The notes beneath the pieces were generated by a model. It did not search any database. It was given only the letters and a program-made list of their open reading frames with translations, and was not told where the DNA came from. Source: Phytohabitans houttuyneae (GTDB lineage: Bacteria; Actinomycetota; Actinomycetes; Mycobacteriales; Micromonosporaceae). From it: 64,000 nt of DNA. Of the stretch, positions 36,045-44,400 are shown one piece after another; the first letter of the stretch is position 1; every line of letters begins with the position of its first letter. The stretch lies in NCBI RefSeq assembly GCF_011764425.1, contig NZ_BLPF01000001.1, positions 310,001-374,000 on the forward strand, written 5' to 3'. The translations under genes were made by a program, and so were the position numbers.

Positions 36045-36580
36045 ACGAAACCGAAGAGCGGTTCGTGGCGCTGTGGCAGGGCTACTCCCACCGCGTCATG
36101 GCGTACGCGCTGCGACACCTGGACGCCGACACCGCGCAGGACGTGGTGTCGGAGACGTTCCTGGTCGCCTGGCGACGGCTGGCGACCGTACCGGACGATC
36201 CCCTCCCCTGGCTGCTGGTGGTCGCCCGCAACACCATCGCCAACCTGCGCCGCTCCGGCCACCGCCAGGCGCGCCTCGCCGCCGAGCTGGAACGCCTCCG
36301 GCAGGTCGCCGAACCGGCGGCCGCCGCCGACGTGCTCGCCACCGAGCGGGCCGCCGTGCTGGCCGGGTTGGCCGCGCTCACCCCGAAGGAGCGGGAGGCG
36401 CTGCTGCTGGTGGCGTGGGACGGCCTGACACCCGAGCAGGCGGCGAAGGTTGCCGGCTGCTCGCTGCCCACCTTCCACGTACGCCTCTACCGCGCGCGGC
36501 GGCGCCTGCGCACCGGCGGCGAGCCGGACGCACCGGCGCCCGCCACCCATCCGCTTCCGGCCCCTGGAGGTGCCCGATGA
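36041..36580 (+). CDS. ECF (group 4) RNA polymerase sigma factor
   Basis: 179 aa. Region 2: ERFVALWQGYSHRVMAYALR, DAQDVVSETFLVAWRRL-type block (TAQDVVSETFLVAWRRL), PLPWLLVVARNTIANLRRSG. Region 4: LAALTPKEREALLLVAWDGL, TPEQAAKVAGCSLPTFHVRL, YRARRRLR. No extra C-terminal domain beyond a Pro-rich tail. GTG 36041 overlaps the LysR stop, and its TGA overlaps the next gene (ATGA), so it is cotranslated with a likely anti-sigma protein. Confidence 0.88.
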   Translation: MNETEERFVALWQGYSHRVMAYALRHLDADTAQDVVSETFLVAWRRLATVPDDPLPWLLVVARNTIANLRRSGHRQARLAAELERLRQVAEPAAAADVLATERAAVLAGLAALTPKEREALLLVAWDGLTPEQAAKVAGCSLPTFHVRLYRARRRLRTGGEPDAPAPATHPLPAPGGAR

Positions 36581-37317
36581 GCAGGGAAACGACGATCCTC
36601 GAGAAGCTGCGGCCGGTGAGCGCTGTCGACACGGCGTGGCCCGCCGAAGCCCGCGCCGCCGCACTGGAGAAGCTTCTGCGCGACGGCACCGCCGAGCCCG
36701 CGGCGGCGCCGCGACGGCCGGGCCGCCGGCGGCTCGTGCTCACCGCCGCGCTGACCACGGGCATCATCGCCGCCGGTGCAGGGGTGGCCACGGCGGGCGG
36801 GCTGCTGCCGGAGTCGTTCACCGGACCGCTCTCGTTCTGGACGAGCGAGACGGGCGGCGAGGTCGACGTACAGACCGCACGGCGGGTGGCGCAGGGACCG
36901 GGCCCGGACGGCACGGTGCTGTCGGTGTGGACGGGACGGAGCCCGGCGGGCACCGTCTGCGTCGCGCCGATGTTCGAGGCACCGGGCCCGATCGACCGGC
37001 CGGCGCCAGGGGACTTCCGCCTCGCCGGGGGCCAGTGCGCGCCTCCGGGCGCGCGGCCGCAGCCGTTCGGCTCGCTCGGCGGGTCGTCGACGCCGGACGG
37101 GGTGCACACCACGTGGGCCACCGCCGGCGACGCGGTGCGGGCCGAGCTGCGACTGCCCGGCGGGTCCGTCCGCCCGGCGCTGTTCGCCGAGGGTCTGTTC
37201 TTCTTCTGGTACGAGGCCATCCCGGACGTGGCGCCACCGACGCTGGTCGGCTACGACGCGGCCGGCGCGGTGGTCGCCGAGCGGCAGCTGCCGGACTGGG
37301 ACAGGCTCGGCAAGTAA
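36577..37317 (+). CDS. Single-pass membrane protein, putative anti-sigma partner
   Basis: 246 aa. Cytoplasmic N-terminus ETTILEKLRPVSAVDTAWP, EARAAALEKLLRDG, one helix (about 52-73, LVLTAALTTGIIAAGAGVAT), then an outside domain with GTVLSVWTGRSPAGTVCVAP and GLFFFWYEAIPDVAPPTLV. The layout (short N-terminal helical part, one helix, extracellular domain) and cotranslation with the ECF sigma are typical of anti-sigma or CU044_5270-like proteins. No HxxxCxxC zinc motif is seen, so it would not be a ZAS-type anti-sigma. Confidence 0.65.
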   Translation: MSRETTILEKLRPVSAVDTAWPAEARAAALEKLLRDGTAEPAAAPRRPGRRRLVLTAALTTGIIAAGAGVATAGGLLPESFTGPLSFWTSETGGEVDVQTARRVAQGPGPDGTVLSVWTGRSPAGTVCVAPMFEAPGPIDRPAPGDFRLAGGQCAPPGARPQPFGSLGGSSTPDGVHTTWATAGDAVRAELRLPGGSVRPALFAEGLFFFWYEAIPDVAPPTLVGYDAAGAVVAERQLPDWDRLGK

Positions 37318-37319
37318 CC

Positions 37320-37367
37320 GCGTGACGGGCGGCGCCACCCGGGGGCTGGGGGCGCCGCCCGTCACGC
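37320..37367. terminator. Perfect 17-bp-stem bidirectional terminator
   Basis: GCGTGACGGGCGGCGCC (37320-37336) pairs without mismatch with GGCGCCGCCCGTCACGC (37351-37367) over a 14-base loop. It fills the gap between the convergent anti-sigma-like and haloperoxidase genes. Confidence 0.85.
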
Positions 37368-37380
37368 TGGGCGCTCGACG

Positions 37381-38937
37381 TCAGTCGACGTCGCCGTTGA
37401 TGCGCCGCTGTACCCATTCGTAGGCCAGGTCGCCGAACTGCGTACCGAACTCGATCGACCGCTCGATCGTCTTCCTGAAGTGCACGCCGCCCCACACACG
37501 GCTGATGGCACACGTCCGCACGAACTCGTCCCAGGTGGCGTAGCTCAGCTCGAGGTCGGTGGCGGGGGTGAGCCCGGGCTCCACCGCCGTGGAGCCGGCG
37601 CGGACGGGCCACGTCAGCTGGAGGACGTCGTCGCCGAGGTACCGCCGTGCCGCCTGCGCCTCCGCGGAGCAGAGCGTGGTGGAGCCGGACGGGTACTCGG
37701 GATGGTCTCCCACATTGAGGTAGCTGGCCCACTGGTCGGCGGGTATGTCGTGCACAGTGCCGACGCCGGGTCCGCCCCAGGCGGTCACCCGCCGGCTGCC
37801 GTACACGTGCCGGACCGCACTGAACGGCCGCACGGCGTCGTACTTCGCCTTCTGGTGCCAGGCGGCGATCAGCGCGTCGAAGATCGCTACCGAACTGGTG
37901 AAGAGCACGTGGATCCAGTCGTTCAGGTCCAGCTGTGCGTCGTGGGCCTGTGCCGCGTAGCCCACCGACACCCCGATGCCCAGGATCTTGTTGTCGAAGA
38001 ACTCCGCCGTTGCCTTCTGCACGTCGGTGAGCGCGGCCGACGCCTCCAGGATCTCGTCCACCGAGCGCTTGTAGTCCCTGGCCCGCGTGTGGTCGCTGAA
38101 CTGGGGCGGGGCGAGCTTGAGCTGACCCGGGTCCCGGTAGGTGTGCGCCTTGATGAGCCGCATCTGCGGCGTGACGAACTGCTGGACCGTGTAGATGCCG
38201 AGGTCGCCCCCACCGCCGCCGTGACGGCGGTTGTGCGTGGTCAGCTGCGGCTGCCAGCGCGACGGGTTGGTGAGGGAGAAGGCGGTGTTGACGGGCCGGT
38301 AACCGGTGTAGTCGCCATAGGGCCGGGGGTTGTAGCGGCGCCCCACGGTGCCGAGCTGGTTGAGGCCGTCCCGCAGGGCGGCGGCGGCGACCGCCTTGCC
38401 GGCCAGGTTGCCGATGCCGACCGGGCTCGTCGGGTCCTCCGACTCGTCGTCGGGGTCCAGGCCGACCGAGATCAGCAGGTCCCGGAAGGCCGGCCCCCGT
38501 CCCAGCGGCTCCACGCGCTTCACGACCTGGTAGTTGGCGTGAAGGGCGGCGATGGTCTTGTTCCGGTTGGTGGCGGCCTCGCTGGAGGGACGGCGCCCGA
38601 GCCGCGAGTGGACCCCCACAGCGGTCGGGTGGTACGGCGCCGTCGCGTCGAACCAGGAGGTGATCGAGTAGTGGATGAACCGGTGCAGCAGCGTCACATC
38701 CATGTTGGCGAAGACGTCCCGCGGCGGATGGAACGGGCCGATCAGCTCCTTGATGAAGTTGCCGGAGTCGAGGTCGAAGGCGACCGGCGCCACCTCGGCC
38801 GCCGGAGCCGCGGCGGCCGCTCCGCCGTGCCCCAGGGTGGCCAGCGCCGTGGCCGACGCACCGCCGAGACCACCGAGCAACAACGATCTTCGACGCGTCG
38901 AGAACTCCGCGATCGGACCTCTTTCGCCGCTTGTCAT
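37381..38937 (-). CDS. Exported vanadium-dependent haloperoxidase-like protein with PSGS motif
   Basis: 518 aa. N-terminus STRRRSLLLGGLGGASATA is a Tat-like signal. The C-terminal half is the PAP2/vanadium haloperoxidase bundle: HQKAKYDAVRPFSAVR (K363, R370), HPEYPSGSTTLCSAEAQ (S417, G418, S419) and SRVWGGVHFRKTIERS (R480, H486 as vanadate ligand). The acid-base His of the usual PSGH block is Ser here, so halide oxidation may be lost or altered. Start ATG 38937 follows GAGGAGG. Relatives in actinomycetes are often annotated vanadium-dependent haloperoxidase without proof of halogenation. No biosynthetic cluster surrounds it. Confidence 0.85.
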   Translation of the reverse strand: MTSGERGPIAEFSTRRRSLLLGGLGGASATALATLGHGGAAAAAPAAEVAPVAFDLDSGNFIKELIGPFHPPRDVFANMDVTLLHRFIHYSITSWFDATAPYHPTAVGVHSRLGRRPSSEAATNRNKTIAALHANYQVVKRVEPLGRGPAFRDLLISVGLDPDDESEDPTSPVGIGNLAGKAVAAAALRDGLNQLGTVGRRYNPRPYGDYTGYRPVNTAFSLTNPSRWQPQLTTHNRRHGGGGGDLGIYTVQQFVTPQMRLIKAHTYRDPGQLKLAPPQFSDHTRARDYKRSVDEILEASAALTDVQKATAEFFDNKILGIGVSVGYAAQAHDAQLDLNDWIHVLFTSSVAIFDALIAAWHQKAKYDAVRPFSAVRHVYGSRRVTAWGGPGVGTVHDIPADQWASYLNVGDHPEYPSGSTTLCSAEAQAARRYLGDDVLQLTWPVRAGSTAVEPGLTPATDLELSYATWDEFVRTCAISRVWGGVHFRKTIERSIEFGTQFGDLAYEWVQRRINGDVD

Positions 38938-39358
38938 AACTGTTCCTCCTCGCCAAAAAAGCCGGAACTGGTCACATCGCACTGACACACGAGGGACCGG
39001 AATGCGTTTCTCAAAAATGAGGCTAGTGAATTTAAACGTCCCGTCCACTACTCACGCGAGTAGTCGACAGCGGTCGCCGAGCGGGCTTACTCTCCCGCGC
39101 TACCTGCGTTTTCGCGCCCGAGAGAGCGAAGGCGACTATTAGGGTTCACAATCCCGCGAGAGCGGCGAGAAAGGGACAGACCAGCGCGAGCTAATCGCAA
39201 TATCTCCAGAATGGAGTCGAGCAGAGAAAAGCGGTGAGTCCACCGGCCCCGAGGGCTGCCGGCGGAGGGCGACGCGCCGAAGAAACACCCGTTGGACGTT
39301 TGGGCCACCGGATTGCGGCCATCCCGTGCGAGACCGGGCGACCAGAGGGACGTGGGTG
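38938..39358. other. 421-base divergent promoter region, AT-richer than surroundings
   Basis: Between the haloperoxidase and the 468-aa unknown gene. It contains an unusually AT-rich patch (about 39018-39036, with TTTAAA) and an inverted repeat ACTACTC-ACGC-GAGTAGT (39047-39064). No coding frame is convincing. Probably promoters for both genes and a regulator site. Confidence 0.5.
39047..39064. promoter_or_regulatory. Inverted repeat, candidate operator upstream of the haloperoxidase
   Basis: ACTACTC and GAGTAGT arms around ACGC, next to the AT-rich patch. Regulator unknown. Confidence 0.4.
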
Positions 39359-40765
39359 ATGTTGGAGGAATCGGCACGGGTAACCGCCGCGACCGCGACC
39401 GCTGCGGACCGGGTCGTGTGCCCGGACAGCCTCACCCGGGTGCTCGTGACCGCCGCCGCCCGGGCGCTGCACGGCCGTGACTGCGGTGACGTCGGGCGGC
39501 AGCCGATGCTGGCCCGCTACGGCGGTGTGCTGCCGCCCGGGGCGCGCCGGGCCGCCGCACGCAACGCCAGCCAGGCGGCGGTGCCCCTGGCTGCCACCGG
39601 GAGCGTCGACGCGGACGAGGTGGCCCGGTGGGTGGTCGGGCAGTACCCGCGGCGCGAGTACCCCGCGGTCGTCATCGGCTCCGCGCACGGAGCCGCGGTG
39701 CACCTCGCGGCCGCGACCGGCGTGCCGTGGCTGCCCTCGGGTTTCGAGATGGCGGTGCAGTGGCCGGACGGCTCGCCCGACGACCCCGGCGCGGCGCTCA
39801 CCCACGGCGCGGCGGTCGCCGCCCGCCTGCTCGCCGCCAACCCGTCGCTCGCCGTCCGCCAGGTGCACGACCCGGTGCTGCGCGGCGTCCTCGCCGGTTC
39901 CACCATCTCGCTGCACCCGCGGTGGCAGCAGCTGCCCGACCCGTACCGCGAGTTCCTGTCCGCGCACCTGGCCCGGGGCGCCGCCGTGATCGTCGTGCGC
40001 GACATGCGGACCTGGCCGGTGCTCGACGTGAGCGCCGGCCACACGTTCCAGTTGGGCAGCCCGGCCAGCGGGCTTGTCGCGGGCGAGTTTCGCACCGCCG
40101 GCCCGCAGCTGTGCCAGGCGCTGCGCTATCTGGACGCGGACCGCACGAGGTGGCAGCCACCCACCACCTCGTGCCCCGAGCGGTACACCGAGAGCGGTGT
40201 CGACGCCGGCTTCGAGGAGAGCGTGCGCTCGTGGGCGCGTACCCGCCGGCTCCACCTGCACCGCGTGCTCTTCGCCGCGCCCGAGGCGTTCAGCGCGGCC
40301 GTCGCCGACCTGTACCGCCAGTGGTTGCGCGGCGCCGGCAAGACCGGCAACCGGCTCGTCGTGGAGAGCGGGCGGCTGCTCGACCCCGCGCAGGTGCTGC
40401 GCGCCGGGCTCGTGCCGTACTGGTGCGAGACGCCGTCCAGCCGCGCCGCGAACGCGCTGTCGTGGTGGCTGGCCGGCAGCACCACGTTCAGCTCGGTCGA
40501 CGTGCTCGTCGACGGCTTCGGCGTGCCGACGGCCTCGACCGCCAACCCGTCCCAGTGGCACGCGGCGGCCCGCTTCGGCTCCCGGCGCGCGCACGTCGAC
40601 CCCGCCGCCTCCAACCTCGGCATGTTTCCGCTGCCGGTCAAGCACGCCACCGGCGTACTGCGCGGCCAGGCGGCCGACCTTCCCCCACCCGCGCCGCTGG
40701 GGGCGGAGGCCGCGATGGAGGCGATCGGCGGGTGCGCGGCCACTCCCGCCATCCTCGTCTGCTGA
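39359..40765 (+). CDS. Conserved-looking hypothetical protein, 468 aa
   Basis: Not recognised. Soluble, no signal or membrane helix. Visible features: EYPAVVIGSAHGAAVHLAAA (about 102-121) with a strand-GSAHG-helix turn resembling an alpha/beta-hydrolase or nucleotide-fold elbow; LPSGFEMAVQWPDGSPDDPG; VIVVRDMRTWPVLDV; a Ser/Cys-rich ETPSSRAANALSWWLAGS; and a helical part RRLHLHRVLFAAPEAFSAA. I take ATG 39359 behind GAGGGA; a GTG at 39326 is also in frame. It stands alone between a divergent promoter region and DUF5709. Confidence 0.7.
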   Translation: MLEESARVTAATATAADRVVCPDSLTRVLVTAAARALHGRDCGDVGRQPMLARYGGVLPPGARRAAARNASQAAVPLAATGSVDADEVARWVVGQYPRREYPAVVIGSAHGAAVHLAAATGVPWLPSGFEMAVQWPDGSPDDPGAALTHGAAVAARLLAANPSLAVRQVHDPVLRGVLAGSTISLHPRWQQLPDPYREFLSAHLARGAAVIVVRDMRTWPVLDVSAGHTFQLGSPASGLVAGEFRTAGPQLCQALRYLDADRTRWQPPTTSCPERYTESGVDAGFEESVRSWARTRRLHLHRVLFAAPEAFSAAVADLYRQWLRGAGKTGNRLVVESGRLLDPAQVLRAGLVPYWCETPSSRAANALSWWLAGSTTFSSVDVLVDGFGVPTASTANPSQWHAAARFGSRRAHVDPAASNLGMFPLPVKHATGVLRGQAADLPPPAPLGAEAAMEAIGGCAATPAILVC

Positions 40766-40818
40766 GCGGGCCCCCGAACAGGTCGGATAAACCCGCCGCG
40801 CCTGGGTAGGAAACCGGC

Positions 40819-41394
40819 ATGAGCGACGAGTACCCGCACCTGCTCTCCGACCCCGAGGCGCTCGGCATCCCCGACGTCGCCGACGACGACTCCACCGCGC
40901 GCGACGAGGTGGAGACCGTCCGCGAGGCGGACGGGCCGGCGCCGGCCGCGATACCGCTGGACCGCGACGACCGTCCCGAGGGCATCGACGCCTTCGGCAA
41001 CACGGCCGAGGAGCAGCGTGAAGGCGAGTCGCTGGACGACAAGCTCACCCGGGAGACCGCCGACCCGGCGCTGCGCAACGTCGACGAACGCCGCGACGTC
41101 ACACCCTCCCCGATCGCGGTGGAGGCGTTCGACCCCGAGCCGCTGACCGAGGACCTCGACCGCGTCGACGGCGAGACACCGCTCGACGACACCGGCCCCG
41201 TCGACCCGCACACAGGCTCGCCCGTCTCGCTCTACGACACCGGGCCAGCCGGCGGCGAGGTGGGGCGCCTCGTCGAGCCGGACGAGGGCGTCCGCGCGGA
41301 TACCGAGGCCTCGTCGATCGCCCGGGACGCCGGCGCCGCCGGTGGCGCCCCGAGCGCCGAGGAGGCCGCCATGCACGAGGTCGAGGAGCCGTAG
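40819..41394 (+). CDS. DUF5709 domain protein
   Basis: 191-aa acidic, probably disordered protein. NTAEEQREGESLDDKLTRE (about 61-79) and the C-terminal block GRLVEPDEGVRADTEASSIA, then GGAPSAEEAAMHEVEE, are the DUF5709 signature. Found across actinobacteria; no function known, some members are stress-induced. ATG 40819, own transcript likely, ending at repeat A. Confidence 0.8.
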   Translation: MSDEYPHLLSDPEALGIPDVADDDSTARDEVETVREADGPAPAAIPLDRDDRPEGIDAFGNTAEEQREGESLDDKLTRETADPALRNVDERRDVTPSPIAVEAFDPEPLTEDLDRVDGETPLDDTGPVDPHTGSPVSLYDTGPAGGEVGRLVEPDEGVRADTEASSIARDAGAAGGAPSAEEAAMHEVEEP

Positions 41395-41405
41395 CCCCCA
41401 TCCGC

Positions 41406-41467
41406 GTTGATCAGGGACTTCGTGGGTGGACACGCCGGCCGGCACGCCCACCAACTCCCTGGTCAAC
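41406..41467. repeat. 62-bp palindromic dispersed repeat A, copy 2 (inverted)
   Basis: Reverse complement of 24937-24998 with six differences; outer arms GTTGATCAGGGA and TCCCTGGTCAAC. It fills the gap between the convergent DUF5709 and DUF4082 genes. Confidence 0.8.
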
Positions 41468-41470
41468 CGC

Positions 41471-44400
41471 TCAGGGGCGGACCTCGCCTTGTGGGGGTGT
41501 GTAGGGGGCGTTGTTCGTGATGCCTATGTGGTGGAGGGTGGGGGTGCGGCCGGGGCGGACTGTGGTCAGGTCCACGCGGTACTGGATGTAGCGGGAGTTG
41601 GACTTGATGCGGCCGCCTTGCGCGACCGGGGTCCACGCTGACCAGGAGGCGTCCGGGGTCGACGTGCTGCCGGTGCGGACGCTGATCCGGACCGAGCAGC
41701 CGATCGGGACCGTCGCACCGTAGGTCAGGCGGTCCCAGGTGACCATCTGCCCGGCGTCGAGCACCCGGGACACGCGGCTGCCGGAGCGGTTGCCCGGTGC
41801 CAGCGCCAGCGCGCCGAGCCCGCCGGGGCGTACGGCCGTGCCACCGCCCTTGCCGGTGCGGAACTGCGCGGCCGTGCGGTCGGCCACCCCGACCGGCGCG
41901 GAGACGAAGCTGGCCGGCTCGCGCCCGGCCGGCGGCCACACGACCGCGTTGCCGGCCGCGTCGACGCCGCGGATCCGGTAGTGGTACGTCGCGTCGGGCC
42001 GCAGGCCGGTGGCGACCACCGTGTGGTCGGTCCCCGTGCCGCTGGCGGACAGCGGCGCCAGCGTGTCCGGCGTGGACCCGATCAGGAGCGTCCCGCTGGT
42101 CCGCGTGCCGGTCCGCCAGGACACCCCGGCGGTGCCGTCCGGCAGCGGGCTGACCTCCACATTGGACACCAGCGGTGCGGTGAGCGCCGCCGTCGCCGGC
42201 TGGGGCGGAGCCAGCGCGGTGCGGGCCGCCGCGCCGCCGCCCGCGGCGTAGGTCGCGGTGTAGGTGCCGGGCGCGGCGAGGAACATCGCGTACTCGACGC
42301 CCTTGACGGTGGTCCTGGTGAACGCGACCGGGCCGCCGCCCACCGCCAGGCCGCTCAGCGTGGTACCGCCGGTGCCCGCGGTCGGCACCATGCCGGTGAG
42401 GCCGTTGGCGCCGGCACCCACGTTCACGGTGAAGGTGAGCGTGTTGCCGCTGCGCGTGATCCCGGCGAAGGACGAGCCGTTGCGGCCGTTGAGCCAGGTG
42501 AGCAGCTGCCGCGCGGTGATGATCGGCACGCCGCGGGCCTGCGCCGAGGCGAGGACCTGGTCGCTCGGGAAGGTCGTGGCCTGGTCGGTGTGCATGTTGG
42601 CGGTGAACGCGCCGTAGTAGCCCAGCGGGCCGAGCGCGTTGTCCAGCAGCGTGTCCGGCGTGAACGGGTAGCTCTGGCCGGACTCGTCGGTCAGCTGCGT
42701 GGCCGCCTGGTACGCGTCCAGCAGCGTGCCGGTCCTGCCGGCGAACCGCATCGGCATGCCGGAGCCGGTCATGAAGCCCGGCCGGTCGGACACCCAGGAG
42801 CCCGGCCAGTAGTAGTAGTTGGTGTCCAGCCGGATCCCGTTGGCGGCGGCGGTGCTCGCCTGCGACGACCAGTCGGACCAGACGATGCAGTGGGTGCGGT
42901 TGGTGACCGGCGCGGGCAGGCTGCTGTACTTCTGCCGCCACTGGCTCAGCTGCGTGGAGTACGTCGAGGCGATCGAGCTCGCCGTGTAGTTGGCGCAGTT
43001 GGTGTTGACGTGCAGGCCGATCTCGAAGCCGCTGGCGTTGTACGACGCGGCCTGCGCGTTGCTCAGCGGCGTGCTCGTGTACACATAGGACGTGAAGCGG
43101 GGGCACTGCCAGTTGTCCACGACGCAGCCGGGCGGGCTGTTGGCGAGGTACTGGTTGAACCGGCCGGCCGTACCGCCGTTGCCGTGGTCGTCGCCGGTGG
43201 CCACCACGACCGCCTTGAGGCTGCGCGGAAAGTACCAGAACCGGGGCAGCGGCGTGCGGTCGAGGTTCATCGCGCCGATCAGGTTGGCCAGCAGCCGCTG
43301 CTGCTCGTCGGCCTGCGGGATGGCCACCTTGCCGAGGTCGACCCAGTCGGCGCTGGAGCCGCCGAAGTAGAGGTCGTCCGAGCGGATCGGTGCGGCGCCG
43401 TCCCGTTCCTGCCCGTCCCAGGCCGGGTTGCCCTGCCGGGTCTGTACCAGCGACTGGGGCAGGTCGTAGGTGAAGGCCGCCGCCTGCCCGCCGCTGGCGC
43501 CCACGTTCACCAGCGTGACCGCCGGGTTTGCCGTCGCGGCGGTCGCGGTGGAGTAGAGCGTCGCCACGGCCCGCGCGCCGGCCAGCGTGTACCGGTCGGC
43601 CGTGCCGTGGAACTGGATGGTCTGCCCGGTGATGCCGGCACCGGGTGCGCTCGACGTGTCCACCCGCAGGTAGCCGTTGGCCAGCGTGCCGGTGGTGCTG
43701 ACGAGGCCCAGGAGGGTGGCCAGCTGCTTGTCCGGGCGGAACGCGACGAGGTTTCCGCCGCCGGTGACCCAGGTGGTGAACATCGTGACCTGCGCCGGGG
43801 TGAGCGTCGTGGCGCCGAGCAGGACCACGTGGTACTGGTCCAGCACCGCGCTTGTCACTGTGGACAGTTCGGCGGTGGCGAACGCGTTGAGGCCCTCGGC
43901 CCGCAGCACCTCCGCGGCGAAGCCGGTGAACCCGGCGCCGTTCTTGATGACCAGCACAGGGCCGCCGGGGCCCTGGTCCGGCGGCGGCGGTGGCGGGGCG
44001 GCCGTGGTGAAGGACCAGGTGACCGGCGACATGACGTTGCCGGCGGCGTCCCGGGCCCCGCTGACGGACGCCGTGTAGGAGGTCGAGTTGGCCAGTGCGG
44101 CGGCCGGCGTGAAGGTCGCGGTGTTGGTCGCCGCGTCGTACGCGGTGGAGCCGGCGACGGCGGCGCCGCCCGGTCCGGCCAGCGACATCGCGACGCTGGA
44201 CGCGGTCACCGGCTCGCTGAACGTGGCGGTGACGGGGGCGGTCGTGGCCACACCGGAGGCGCCGGGCGCGGGCGTGCGGGCGGCGATCGCGGGCGGGGTG
44301 CTGTCGGCCGCGGTCTGGTTGAAGACGACGTCCACCCAGTAGTTGGTCGCCTGATACGAGCCGGTCGGGAAGCCGCCGGCGCCGTACGCGTAGACGCCGT

